Shown here: positions 1 to 13,400 of the stretch, piece after piece
Layout: each line of letters starts with the position of its first letter
How positions within the stretch are numbered: position 1 is the first letter of the stretch
Assembly (NCBI GenBank): GCA_947846985.1
Contig: CANTUZ010000001.1
Location: 171,158,447 to 171,222,446, forward strand
Reading direction: 5' to 3'
DNA: 64,000 bases
Source of the DNA: Fratercula arctica
Lineage: Eukaryota; Chordata; Aves; Charadriiformes; Alcidae
The notes under the pieces: generated by a model
Databases searched by the model: none
What the model saw: the letters and a program-made list of their open reading frames with translations, nothing else
What the model was told of the DNA's origin: nothing
Made by a program: the position numbers and the translations under genes

Positions 1-1621
1 TAAAAGAATAAAAAGCAGACTCCAGTACAACTTCAATTTAACAACCTATCCAAACATGAAATTTCATTTTCTGTCACAAACTTATCAATAAAGCAAAGAA
101 ATGCCAATTCCACTTTCCATATTCCTTACACATTTGAAGCTACAGACAGAAAGCTCCCTATGACAGAATTGTTTATGATCCAATTTCACCCATTCAGTTA
201 GGCAGAATGTCTCATCTCTTCCATTTTTTTCCAGCTACACTAACCTTTTGGGTCTCCTCTCTGACAGAGTTCAGTTTTGGCATTATTTTCTTGCCCTCTG
301 AGGGCTTAAAGACCAACTCCTTGTCACTGAACTAGTATATACGCTACTCTTTAGAGCATTTTGTGGTCAAGTTCAAATTGTTCTCTTCAGCTTTGGTTTC
401 TGTGAGTCAATTCCACCTCTGGAGCTCTGACTTTTGATGTATTGCAAATGGTCATCATTGCAGTGCAGAGAAAAATACAAAGGCTTGAATATGCCTCTGA
501 ACACTTTCCATATATTCAAAATTAACTACATATTTGACATGTCAAAATTTTGCCAGCTGAAATTTAAATGTCAAGGTAATAGATAATAGATAATAATTTT
601 GCATTTTGAATGGCTTCATTTGAGGACTATAACTATCCTATAAATATTAATGAATTTATTTTCTGAGTAACCCAGTGAGATAGTATGCATTAGAACCACA
701 CTTACACTAGGGTGAAGTAAAACATTAAATACTACAGTGTTATATGAATATAGCTCCACTTGCTATAATATTTTGTTCCCAATTTACAATCATCACAAAC
801 TAAAACAGATCAGGCACTGCTCCCTAGCCAAAATGAAACAGGAAGTCTTATGTCTAAGAAAACATTTAGTTATGTATCCAAATAAATATTTAGGCAGAGT
901 CTCTGCATTTAAATTCAGGAGATGGATCAGAGAAAGCCCCGAGGTACGATAGACTATGCTACCACATCGCCCAGTAAGGTTACTGGTGGCATCAAACTTA
1001 TGGGATACCTAGACCCTTCCCAAAGGCATTAGGTCACCTAAGTTGGGCATCTGAATTGCTCCCTAACTTTATCTCCTGCTGTATGAGCAGGCTATTCAGA
1101 TACAACCCAGGCTGTGGACAATAGTACCACCTCCTTCTCTTCCACCATTAACAGCAGTGAGGCCTCTTCAGTTACTTGAAAAAACTTTTGCACACATTGA
1201 TTTTTCAAGACGAGATTTGAGGGTCAAAAAACAACGGCAGCATCCAACCACAGCCTTGACCTGGGTGTCTAAATTCCAGGAGCAGGGAGGGAAAGGGAAC
1301 TCAGGCATAGATTTCTACTCATTGATTCCTTTTGGGTCTCTGTCTGAAGAAAGTAAAGATATAAGCATGAAGGAAAATCTTTGTCAATTAAAGAAGCCTG
1401 AGTTTCTGTAAATCAAAAATAACTAAAGGAGTACTTTGTCAGTCTGAAGCGGCTCCAGCTCACACCTCCTCTCTCCTAATTTCCATAGCTAACCTGTGCG
1501 TGTGAAGGGGAGTCAGGACAGGAGGAAGAAGCCAGCCTCATTTTGTTGTCCAAGAGTAGGACAGTGACTTGGAGATAGGAGCTGTGTTCGCATTCCAGGC
1601 TTAGGTCTCAGGGTTATTTCA
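1..1621. other. Intergenic DNA, no gene recognised
   Basis: This is AT-rich sequence with short chance open frames only (71, 84 and similar codon counts) and no recognisable protein family. A short TAGATAA tandem motif lies near 580-595. I see no RNA gene, promoter-like CpG cluster or clear repeat family before the CR1 element that begins at about 1,622. Confidence 0.6.
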
Positions 1622-3485
1622 CAGAATTAGAGAATGGTTGAAGTTGGAAGGGACCTCTGCAAGGGAAACTGGGAAAAACTCAAAAAAGGCCACCTGGAAC
1701 CAGGAGACAAGGTCTATGTCCAGATGGCTTTTGAATATCTCAAATGATGTGCCAGTTCTCAGACACCTTCACATTAAAAAAGCATTTCCCAAAGTTTGTG
1801 TCTATTGCCTCTTGTCCTGTCACTGGGCACCACTATAAAGAATGTGGCTCCATCCTCTATACACTCTTCCTTCAAGTATTTATATACATTGATGAGATCC
1901 CCCCTGAGCCTTCTCCAGGCTCAACAGTCCTAGCTCTCCCAGCCTGTTGTCATAGGAGAGATGTTCCAGCTGCTTAATCATCTTGATTTCCCTTCGTTAG
2001 ATTCTCCAGTATGCCCATGTCCCTTTTGTACTGAGGAACCTAGAACTGGACACAGCACGCCAGGTGTGGCCTCAGGGCTGAGGAGAGGGGAAGGATCACC
2101 TCCCTCGACCTGCTGTCAGTCCAGGACACCATTAGCCTTCTTGGTCACAAGGGCACATTGTTTTCTCATGTTCAACTTGGTGTCCACCAGGACTCCCAGG
2201 TCCTTTTCTGCCAAGCTGCTTTCCAGCTCGGTGGTCCCCAGAATATACTGGTGCATGGGGTTGTTCCTTTCCAGCTGCAGAACTTTACATTTCCCTTTGT
2301 TGAATTTCATGAGGTTCCTGTCAGCTCATTTCTCCAGCCTGTTGAGGTCCCTCTGGATGGCAGCACAACCCTCTGGTGTTTCAGTCATTCCTCCTGGTTT
2401 GGTATCTTTCAAAAACTTGCTGAGAGTACATTCTGCCCCATCATCCAGACTGCTATTGAAGATGTGTTGACCCCTGCGGTACACTGTTAGTTACTGGCCT
2501 CCAATTAAACTTTTTTGTTGCTGATCACCACCCTCTGGGCTCAGCCATTCACCCAGTTTTCAGTCCACCTCCCTCTCTGCTTATTCAGTGCATTCAGCCA
2601 TCAACAGCTTGTCCTTGAGGATCTTATGAGACACAGTATCAAATGCCTTACTGAAGTCCAGGTAGACAGTATCCACTGCTAGCTCCTTGACTACCAGGCC
2701 AGTCATTTTATCATAGAAGTTGATCAAGTTAGTCAAGCATAACTTCCCATTGGTGAAGCCGTGCTGCCTACTCATGATGATTTTCTTGTCCTTGATGATC
2801 CTGGAAATGGTTTCATCACCTTCGCAGGGATGGAGGTGAGACTGACTACCCTGTAGTTCTCTCGGTCACCCTCGCCCTTCTTGAAGATTGGAGTGACATT
2901 TGCTTTCCTCCAGTCTTCGGGCACTTCTCCCACTTGCCATGACTGATCAAAGATTCTCAAGAGTGGCCTCACAATGACATCAGCCAGCTCCCTCGACACT
3001 TGTGGGTGGATCCCGTCAGGGCACATAGACTTAAGTATGTCAGGTTGTTTAAGTATTCTCTGACCTGATCCTCTTCCACCAAGGGTACATCTTCCTTTCT
3101 CCAGACTTTTCCCATGGTGTATGGGGCCTGGGATTCCTGAAGGCCAGTCTTGCTAGTAAAGACTGAGACAAAGAAGGTATTTAGTACGTCAGCCCTTTCC
3201 ATGCCCTGTGTAACCAGGTTCCCTGTCTCATTAAGCAATGGGCCCACGTTTTCTCTAGTCTTCCTTTTGCCACTTACATACTTAGAGAAGCCATTCTTGT
3301 TGTCTTTGACATCCCTGGCCAGATTCAATTACATTTGGGCTTTAGCTTTCCAAACTTCATCCCTGGATGCTCGGACAATGTTTCTGTATTCCTCCCACAT
3401 TACCCGTCCTTCCTTCCACCATCTGTGTGCTTCCTTTTTGTCTTTTGAGTTTGGCCAGGAGTTTGGCCAGGAGTTCCTTCCAAAA
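1622..3485 (-). mobile_element. CR1 LINE, 5'-truncated and decayed (reverse transcriptase region to 3' end)
   Basis: Read on the minus strand, this is the 3' part of a CR1 non-LTR retrotransposon. In order it shows the linker before the reverse transcriptase (about 3,330-3,150), the block with PEDWRKANVTPIFKKG (about 3,026-2,800), the RT motif DFSKAFDTV (about 2,660-2,633), a SVPQGS remnant near 2,475, and the MKFNKGKCKVLQL block (2,310-2,116). The 3' UTR runs down to the plus-strand signature GGTTGAAGTTGGAAGGGACC near 1,635, which is the usual CR1 3' end in reverse complement. It is a pseudo-copy. The frame is broken several times, the sequence between VPQGS and the catalytic block is deleted, and the F-A-D-D motif reads FLKD (2,401-2,424). 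A full CR1 is about 4.5 kb, so this copy lost its 5' half on insertion, as is typical. The 5' boundary is approximate. Confidence 0.93.
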
Positions 3486-6400
3486 ATCAACGCATTTTTG
3501 TGTGCCTTAATATTCTTTGGGATAGAACTCTCTTAAGCTTGGAGGAGGAGATTTCTGTTTTTATTCCACGGGTTTTATATAAAATCCACAAAAGAGAAAA
3601 GGGACAAAGCCATTCCTCACACTCATGCATGTGAGACAGCGTTGGAAGTACTTGGTTCATTTTGCAAATTACACCACCTGCAGTGTTCCCCCAGCCTTTA
3701 AACAGGGGAAGTTCAGACTGCAGATTTGGAGTTAATTGCCTCATCTACCTAAACAGTGATTTAGACATCACAAACTTTTTAAAAAAAATTTAAACCCATA
3801 TAGCCCTTATATAGTTGCACTTCATTCAGTTGAACCTGAGGACTTCTAAATAGAGGGATGTGTTTTTAGATGCGTTGTTTAACTGGAACTCTCAACAGCC
3901 TTGTTAAAAAGGGTACAACACAGTCATGTTAGAATGTGTCCTCATTTATATACAGTACAGCATTTTTACACCTGTTTTGCATGGGTCTCATGATTAAATA
4001 AAACACAAAGCGATAACAAATCGTCTTTTTTGGTTTTGAACTTATGATCTAGAGATGATTAATGGTAGCTAATTAATCAGACTGAATTGTTTATTTCACT
4101 CAATTCTAAGACTTATGTTCTAATGAATCCTTTACAAGAAAACCACATACTGGCTATGTTTTAGCTGTGCATGCTTGAGAGGGTATTTGTGCTTTGTTGT
4201 TCCTTTTAATTATCTTTAAATTTACTACTTGTAATGGACACGTGTGTATTTATAACAATATTCTGTTCACCCCTTAGATTATTCATGCCTGAGTGGCTAG
4301 CCTACTGTGGAAAAAAGGTTTAATGAGTTTCAAGGGGATAGCACTGTAAAAACAGGAAAAATATAAACCAAGTGCCTGAACACTAATGTAAGCCCCCAGC
4401 TAAAACATATCATCCAACCTATGAGAATAGACAGTCCTGCCCTAATGTACCTCTTTTTTTATAGGATACCTTTATTCCTAATTGTACAGTATCTCCTTAC
4501 CTAATGTCTTTCTAAATGAACCACACTGTAGCTAAGCATTTCAGCAAAGCACATCCTAAAACTGAGATGGTTGCCCCTACCCTGAATCTTTTATATGTAG
4601 CAGCCCCATGTATTAGTAGGGTCTTCTATTTCACGTTTTGACTTTCAGGAAATTCAGGTGTTTCGTCATGGTGACTCCTGTTGACAATGGACAACTGCCA
4701 CAATGAAATCCAATATTGCCATATTCATATTTGAATTAGACGCATAATCCCATCATTTGTTTGCTTCAATTGTTTTTATTCAAGAGAAGACAGATTCCGC
4801 TTAGCTACTTATTTCTTTTGGTAAAATATGTTTATTGTTTCTTGCAGTGCTAAAATTATAATTAATCTTCACAACTTTTTATCTAATTGTATTTTCACAC
4901 AGCTCAATAAGTTTTTTTTATCTAAAAAATGCAAAATCGGAACGTCCAATTTGCCACAAATCTAAAATCTACATATTCACACCAGTGGTTTATATTTCAT
5001 ATTTGATTCCTTCTTTCACTCACCTACAAGGATTTTGAGATTTCTTGATGGTTTTCCTATTTCTGCTATCCTCTAGGATTCATGAAGTCTTCTCTGATCT
5101 CGGTAGTGCCACACAGTATCCTGCAATTGGCTTCTAAAGTATGTTAAATATGCTATCACAGCAAACTCTTGTGATCCTGCATTATTGAAGGCTCAGAAAT
5201 ATTTTTTTCTCTTCCTCCACTGTTAATCTGGCCTCTCATCCTGCTGTCTTTGAAATGTAAAGTTCATCTCCACTGACTGCTAGACAAAAAGCTTCACAGT
5301 GCATGCTGTATCTTCATCTCTTCTTAAATTCACTGCAGTTTCTCCTGTTTCCTTTTGACCCACAATTTTGCAAATGAACAAAAATGAACAGGATGAAGTC
5401 ACCTTTACAATATGCTCATTCACCGTCTGTTAATGTCATTGCCTACCTCTTCTTATTTCCAAAGGGTCTTTGTCTCATTCTCTACTACTGCAGTAAGACA
5501 CCTTGAGGTTGAGGCTACCCCCTTGTCTTGGGTCACTGAGTATTTCTGCCTGCTTTGCACACAGCAGAGGCTGGCATTGTGCATCTGAAGAAACAATGTC
5601 ATGAAAAGCTGGAAGAAAAAAATGAAGTTTTGGCTATCACTTGAGTCTGATACAAGATAGAGTGTGCTACTTTCACCACATCTCTTCTGATCAATAATGA
5701 GGGTTTGTATACGTATACATCTAGAGGCTGCAGAGAAAGGCCTGTATTCCACACCATCGTTGTATTGATCCAACAAAGATAACTCACATTGATGAACATA
5801 AAGAAAACCAGTTTAAGTAATGACATATGCATCATATAATCTGTCACCTCCCTTCTTACGTAGATCTAAAACAGCTCATGTTGCTCTGTAGATAAAGGTG
5901 TAGCAGAGTTGCCATGCCAAAGCTTAGTTACTTGCAAACACAACATGGAAGGTCCTATCCACCACCCCATTTGCTGGGTGATTTACAGGCTGAATTTGTA
6001 TAGCATTTGTACAGTGGTCCATTCACGGTTCTCACCAAACAAGTTAAGATCTCTGTGAAAAGATGCTTTCAGAACAGAATGCCAGTTTTCTAGCTGTGGA
6101 AGAAAGCTGATGGTGGGGGTGCTACTTGCATCTATTGCCACTGCAGGATTGTGGCATATGGCCACACAAAATTATTCCAGGGCCAGAGAATCCACAAGCT
6201 GAATTATTCTCAGGAAATTGCTAGCAAGCTAATAGCCATCCACAGAGGAATGTCATGCATCTGCCGTGCTTTTGAATTTCTGATACTTCCCCCTCATCAT
6301 AACCCAAATGAACAACTTCTGAAGGAGTTCCTGCACTGTGAGGGGGAATGCAAAGACTTTTATCCTCAGGGCCCCTTACCATTGTTGAAAGTGGTTGTTA

Positions 6401-9400
6401 AAAGAACTATGGGAGATGCACTCCTGAAAAAGCTTCTTTATTACCAGACTTATATCTAGTAATTTTGTCATGGATTCCTACACGGTGATAAGCCTTTGGA
6501 GAACTCCAGAAGAGACATGGCAACATCAGTAGTATAACGAACAGACAATTGATAGGACTCAAGAGACAAATGACTACTGCTGAGCTGCTAGCAAGTAATT
6601 TAAAATCTGTGCTTTAACCTCTTCCTCTATAAAATGCAATCTTGACAGTTATCTCCCTTGGAAGTGTTTTTAGATCCATTGTTAATATCTTGAGTTATTA
6701 ACCATTGCTTCTGTGCAGCAGCATGGCGATCACTGTGCCCTCTAGCTACAGGTTTCAACATCCTGAGGTTTTTTGCCGGTTCCCCTAGTTACCGTGGGCC
6801 ACTGACATCAAAACTATTAGAATAAGTTCATGCTAAAAGTTAAGACACCTCTCTGGCTGCTTTGCTCTCTTTTCATGCTGGTTTTATATTGATAGTGCGT
6901 TCTGATATACAGCTTCCCCCCTCCTTCCACATTACTCACAGCAATGCAGCCAGACTTGGGGATAACTGTAATGCCAAATGACTTCTCAGTTGTCATATTA
7001 ACTGGCTTTTGCTTCTGCATACATTTAATGCAATCAACAATTAGATAACCTAAGTCAAGAAGATTCAATCGCAAGCTAGATGGCAGATCCATCACTTTCC
7101 TCAGAACCAGACGTATTAAATAACAGTAAGTGAAAAATAGTCAGAATACAGAGAGTGTCAAAAAAGACAGCCTTCTCCTTGCACAGCCCAGGAAAACTAC
7201 ACAAAGCTTCACTCCAAAATTATTTTCTATTTCTCATCTGGGAATCAGGAAGTTTTAACAGATATTAAATGGATATTTATAAGTCACATGATAAATTATA
7301 AACATAATGTATAATCACAAGTGTTTTAATTATAGAGGCAACCAGCCATAAGATGTGTGCAAGGCTATACATATTAATATCCCAAAAGTAATACATTATT
7401 ACAATAGTTTCTAGGACAACCTGTCTTGGGCAATAGAGGTTATATTTAAATTAACAAGTCATGGGGCACAATGGGAATGGATATACAGAAGGAAAAAGTT
7501 GGTGCTGAGAACCTTAATGCTAAAATACAAATTTTTTTAAGAAATCTTACTTTGGATTCCTTTTAATCTGGTCCCATACATTAAATTGCTATTAACAGCT
7601 GAAATGCATTAAGTGCACCTTGGAGCATATCTTCTACTTTATCATCATCTGAAGGGAATTCCACTTGCCTGCCCAAGATCTGGTCTGTCATGTGAAATTC
7701 CAGAAATTGTTTGTCACAGAATATGCCATGCTGAATTTCTTTCTGAACACGTTACAGAAGTTTTGAACTTCAGGTTTTGCATACAATGTTAAAATAAGGT
7801 CTTGAGAGGTTTTGTGGTACCAGCCTACCTCCTCTCTCTCCAACAGAACAGAAGTGCTACCCAAGGCCACAAACCTCAGCTAAATGCACTGCTGGCCACC
7901 TAGTGCTCAGTCACTGCTCAAATGCGCAACGTGAAAAGGCACACTGCCAAAACAATTTAAGGACTTGAATGCACTGAATGTGCTGTTTTCTGATTGCGTA
8001 CGAAATACTTTTCTGGTTGACAAACACAAAACAAAACAGCTGTTAATTTTAGAGTGTGCACTTTCTGTTATTTGTTTACATGAATTACAACACTAGTAAA
8101 TAGAAGTCTTATTTCAGTGCAATTCTTTAAAAGGAGACTGATAACAAAAGGCAGTTTCTTCCTGTAATATTACACACTTTCCTCTTGCTTACTAACACTA
8201 AGCTGGTTTTATATCAACTAGCACTCTTTGCAGTAACACAGCATTTGATAGCTGCCCTAGTGTTGATAACGATGCAAGAAACAAGGTATGTTAATCCCCA
8301 CTCGTTCTGATGGAAGAACAAAAGAAAGTGGAAAAAGCAAGAAACAGAACTTTTTCTGACAACTCAGGCAGCTAAAGCTCAAAAAGTCAGTATTTAAGAG
8401 AACAGATAATTGAATATATTGAGTTGGACTGATACAGAGGAGAAGCTTGGTGAATCTTGTGCAGACAGGAACAACAGGCAATCAGAGGCAGCACATCTGA
8501 CTCCCTTTTCTAAGAGCAAAGAAAGGAGAAGAAATTAACCACTCATTTGGCATGTACTCACCCTTCAGCATGTACCACAAAAATCTGTCCAACCACAATG
8601 AAAATTAGCACAATCAGAAATAGACCTTTTTTTTTTTTCAGAAACACACTTTCAAATAGAAAGATAAACTTCAAAAATTCTTTGTAGAAACAACTTTTTT
8701 GTTGCAATCTATGATTTTAGTATCTAAGCTGATGCAATTTGATTCCTATTTGTGAGGGAAATGCTTAACTGCAAAACTGAATGTTATATTAAGATAGCTT
8801 TGTAGCCAATCATGGCAATTATTTCACTCACATTAAATCATCTGCTGCTGGTTTTTTTGTCCATGACGGTTTCATAGACTATCTTTGAAACATTTATTAT
8901 TCCTAAAAAAAGCCCTGATGAAGTGATGTGTCCAGAAGAATATTTATGTAATCAATCTTGGTTTTGGCTAGTATCTCCGAGATTTCTTTTTATCCAAGTA
9001 TAAGAAATACAAAGCCTGCCCATCTACAAAAAGTAATCTCTTTTCTGCTTTGGACATGACATTCAGTGTAAGGTAAATCCTAGTAGTGAGTAAACACAGA
9101 ATTTCTGTGGACCCTATAGCTACAGAAAGTTCCCATTTCTCTGAAACATAAGGAATCAGTGGTCATCATCTTTCCTCTCATCTCTCAGACCCAACTTAAA
9201 AGCTAAGCACTTTCCAAGGCATTAACTCACTTCCCCAGCAAGACTTAGGGTGCACTATGCTAGCCAAGAGAGCTCTACTTTCTACCACCTATTGCTAACA
9301 GTCAAAACTGTTAATGCATTCCAGCTTGCTCACTTTTATGGCCAAAGCACTATCAGTATATAGGATACTGCTTTGTAGAGTTCTGCCAGTGTGAAAATGA

Positions 9401-9967
9401 GATGTTATTGTCCCTTTCTCACCAAATTAGATCTCCCATTGTTTTTTTCTTTTAGCATCCTGCATCGTTTCACAGCAATACATTACATTGTCTCAGTTAA
9501 AAAATACTGGTTCCCATGATAATTTTGATATAAGCACTTCTAATGAATGTGTGAACCTTTCTGAACCACAAATCAAAAAGTTCATGGTCAATTAATCATA
9601 AAATGCATACTCCGTATGGTGAAGATCTGAGGAGAGAAAACTCAGAGTTGCACACGAGTGAGTGAGGACCACAGAGCCCATCGCTTCACTAAGGGCTGGG
9701 ACAGAGCTGAGCAGTAGGGTTTTAGGGCAATCAGTATCAGCCATTGGATGCTCACCTGGGGGTTCAGAGTATTTGGCAGTGTCCCAGTTACCATAGTGCC
9801 ACTGCCAGTTACGGGAGCTGCATTTGAGCTCTTGTGGATGTATGCAAGACACACCAGTGGGTCACCTGTAATTTTGGTCTTGCTCATTTACCTGAATGAG
9901 ACTTTTGCCTACAGAAGCTGAATATAGTGGGACAATCTCCTCTTTTGACCGGCTGGTTATACTGTGT
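3486..9967. other. Intergenic DNA, no gene recognised
   Basis: This is AT-rich unique-looking sequence. Open frames are short and scattered on both strands and show no recognisable domain. The most regular one is a 102-codon plus-strand frame at 6,151-6,459, which matches no family I know. A poly-T run lies at about 8,627-8,638. The 9,590-9,950 part is slightly richer in GC and abuts the next CR1 fragment, but I cannot assign it. Confidence 0.5.
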
Positions 9968-10455
9968 TTGATGCACCCAGCATGCAGTTTGCCCTCTTGA
10001 CTGCCAGGACACGCTGCTGGCTCATATTGAGCCTGCCGTCAACCAGCATTCCCAGATCCCTTTCTGCAGGGCTGCTCTCCAGCCACTCCTCTCCCAATTT
10101 ATACTTGTGCCCAGCATTACTCTGTCCTAGGTGCAGAATCTGGTATTTGGACTTGTTAAATTTCATCCCATTAATCATAGCCCAATGCTCCAATCTATCT
10201 AGATCCCTTTGCAAGGCCTTGTGTCCCTTCAAGAGAGTCCACAGCACCTCCCAGTTTGATATCATCAGCAAACTTCCTAACAGTGCATTCAACTCCTGCA
10301 TCCAGATCACTGATAAATATATTGAACAGAACTGACCCTAGGATTGAGCCCTGAGGAACACCACTGGTGATCCGTCGCCAGCCAGATTTAGCCCCATTCA
10401 CTACATCACTTTGAGCTCTGCCCTTCAGCCAGTTCTTCACCCAGCTCACCAATAA
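9968..10455 (-). mobile_element. CR1 LINE fragment (reverse transcriptase core)
   Basis: The minus strand encodes a CR1 reverse transcriptase core in order: [53 protein letters not shown], then MKFNKSKYQILHLG and ERDLGMLVDGRLNMS. The catalytic FADD motif is intact, unlike in the copy at 1,622-3,485. The frame shifts near 10,200-10,300, so no single open frame covers the fragment. The usual CR1 3' UTR is not recognisable on the left side, so the piece is truncated at both ends or its 3' part has decayed. The subfamily differs from the first element, as residues diverge throughout. Confidence 0.9.
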
Positions 10456-13400
10456 TGTCCACCAGCACGCAGCACAAGCCATCACGGAGCACTCCAGCAG
10501 ATTCCCTTACAGTGGCTACTTGTGCCATCATATGGGCTGCTTCAGCCTTAAGCACAAAGCCCAAGAGAGCAGACATGGCCTGGTCAAGATCACTAATTCC
10601 TCAAATACAATGTTTTCTGCAAGGTTCCCAATACAGTGAAGGACGCTCAGTTTTGCATTGTTGATTTCAAATGATTTCTCTACTTTTATCAAAATAATAT
10701 CTATGTGAGCACCCAAGCCAACTTCTCAGAAGCTACCATGGCATTCATAATGCTCTCTTTCATTCACCTAGGTGGGTAAGCATAATAGACCTCCTGAAGC
10801 ATCTCTTAGGAAAGAGCCTGGCATCGCTTTTATCCACAATGCTTTTGTCTCATAAAACAAATACATGGAATGGTCTTCCCTGCCTGTAGAGATAAATCAG
10901 GAAGTCCACTTTCCTATTTATCACTTTTGGATAGTGTCTTTACTGTGGTAGGGTGAAGGATTCAGAAATGTGTGCATTTTTTCTTTTTGCTTTGAAGTGA
11001 ATACGAGGACTATCTGTATGTCAAAGAGAAAATGTGTGTTTCTCCAGTAAATTCTGTATTACTGCTGAGAGAATAATCATTACAGAAAGTGGCTCAAAGT
11101 TTTTTCTTATTGGGTGTATATTTGTGAATTAGCCATTGAACTTCCGGTGTTGAAAAAGATGTCAGAGAACTTACACAAACAGAAAATGGAAAAGTAGCAT
11201 GTGTGATTCTTTAATCAATTGCAAGCTGAAATAAGAAATGGAATAACAGGGTTTAACTTTTTGTTGTTGTTGTTTGAGTCTAGTGGCAAGGGTCTTACTA
11301 CTTATGTCTCAACAAATATTTACTAGAATGAGGAAACAAGGTCAGAAATTAGGTAGATAAAGAATTAGGTAGATAAAAGAGATTAGTGCATTCAATTATG
11401 CACCAGTAAGAACATAAAAAAGGATGCATGAACTGTAGTAAGGAAACACCTCCAAGAAAGGAACCTCGTGATTCTCATTATCCAAGGACAGAGAGGCCAT
11501 ACCTGTCTATATACTTCTAAATCAAAGGGGGCTGGGACCAAAGCTTGCCCCAAAGGCAAAGCAGCACAGACTGGCTGAGTCCACACTATTCAGCTCTTAG
11601 CTCTGGGATCCACATGGTATCTCTTTTCTTTTAAGAATACTTCTTTTTCTGTATGGGTCTTCTTGCTTCAATGTATCTGAAATATTCTGGGGGCTCTCAA
11701 AGTGATAAAGTCATAGCATGAACCTCAGAGTGTTCGTGGCAAGTCTTAGGATACAGGCATGAGGGCATATTGGAGAATGAAAAGCTGATACTGTGGCAGA
11801 ACAGGGAAGAGGCAGGGAGGTACCTTGTATGTTCTGCCTGCAAGGAAGAGTCCACAAAAAGTGTTACCGCCTGAAGCACCCATGCCTGGGTGTTATCTTG
11901 AAGAGTGTTAATTGGTATGGAGAAAAAAAGGGATCGGAAACTGCTGATAATTTAGCAGAGGGGACTGCCCAGTGATTAAACACATTCCCTGACCCTGTTC
12001 TTTAGCACCACAGATACAAATGCTGAGACCTGCCAATTAGTAGGCTAACTATTTGGATAGCTATGGCATTAGCTATCTGGAACTCACACATACTCTCTCA
12101 CTTCTGCCTTGACAGATGGCTCCTTGTCTTCCTTGAGGAAAGAAACAAGAATACCTGCATTTCCTAACTTCTTAGGAAAGACAATTAAGTAGGAAGAAAA
12201 TGACAGAATTTTAAACAAATATGTAGCTCTAGTGTATAAACAAAACAATGCTAGGCAAAATTTGATATTAACAAATTCATCATAAAAAAAAAGCTGCGTG
12301 CAATAAAATGAAAACTACTTTTATACATTGCAGTTTTCTAATTAAAAGGAAGATGACTATGGCAATGTATTAGCGTGTATAAAAATACATAGAAAATATT
12401 AAAGAAAATACTAAGAATTAAGTGGCATTATGTAAATTAAAACATACACCTTCACCTGCAATGTCAGCAGAATCAAAAGACAGTAGAAATGAATTCAGAG
12501 TGCCATATGATGTAATATTAAAAGGATGGGAATTGTATAATTCAAAGAGAAAGGAAAGAGAGAAATTTGTTGGAGATATAGAGGAGAATGGATAGCGTAA
12601 GTAGGTTAGATGTTCCTATGTACACTCTCAGAGTATAAAGGTAGGTAATAGGTGTTGAAAATGAAAGAAAACACCTATCTTGTTAAGGATCCATTTCATT
12701 CTCACCCCTTCATAAGGACAATCTTTCCAGGATGGAAAAAGGACTACGATATATCTGTTTTTCACAGGCTCTTGCAAAGCCAGTTTTTTGGTACTTTGTC
12801 TCAGTTCTGCCCATCCACACACCTATACATCACCATTAGCTTCACGACTACAATGAAAGAGCTAGCAGTAAAAGGGCTGCCCACCGCACCTGATCTGAGA
12901 GCTCTTTCTGTGGCAAGCAACGGTAACAGCACAAGGAACGCTTTCATCCAATTCTGTAGAGCAACATGATCAAATTATAGCTGGCCTGAGGACCAGGTAT
13001 TTCACTGTTCACCTTGCTTCACATACCTCTCAACCATAACACTCTTTAGGTGGACATCTCCAGTTTTGTTAAAGAATTGAATAAATAAAAAAGGAACCCC
13101 AAAAGAAATCTCATTTCTGTATTTTCAACAGATTTTCATACACTTACCATGTTCACACCGTGATAGTACATTGGTCTCCCCAGGTAGCACCTGTTGAAGA
13201 CTAGAAGGATTTTTATATTTTGGGACAGTATTTTTCTATACATGGTCTGGACTCAAAAATAATTGTGCTGCTTTAATGCACACTGACAAGATTCTTCTTT
13301 GCTTAGAAACCAGAAATAGAAAATTACAGCCCAAGAGCTAATGAGTCACAAAGTCATTATTTGAAATCAGGTTTTAAAGCAGAAAACATTTTGCAGCCTC

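Noticed and set aside
2116..3328. Minus-strand frames as host reverse-transcriptase genes
   Set aside because: They are pieces of one 5'-truncated CR1 retrotransposon with frame breaks and a damaged catalytic motif.
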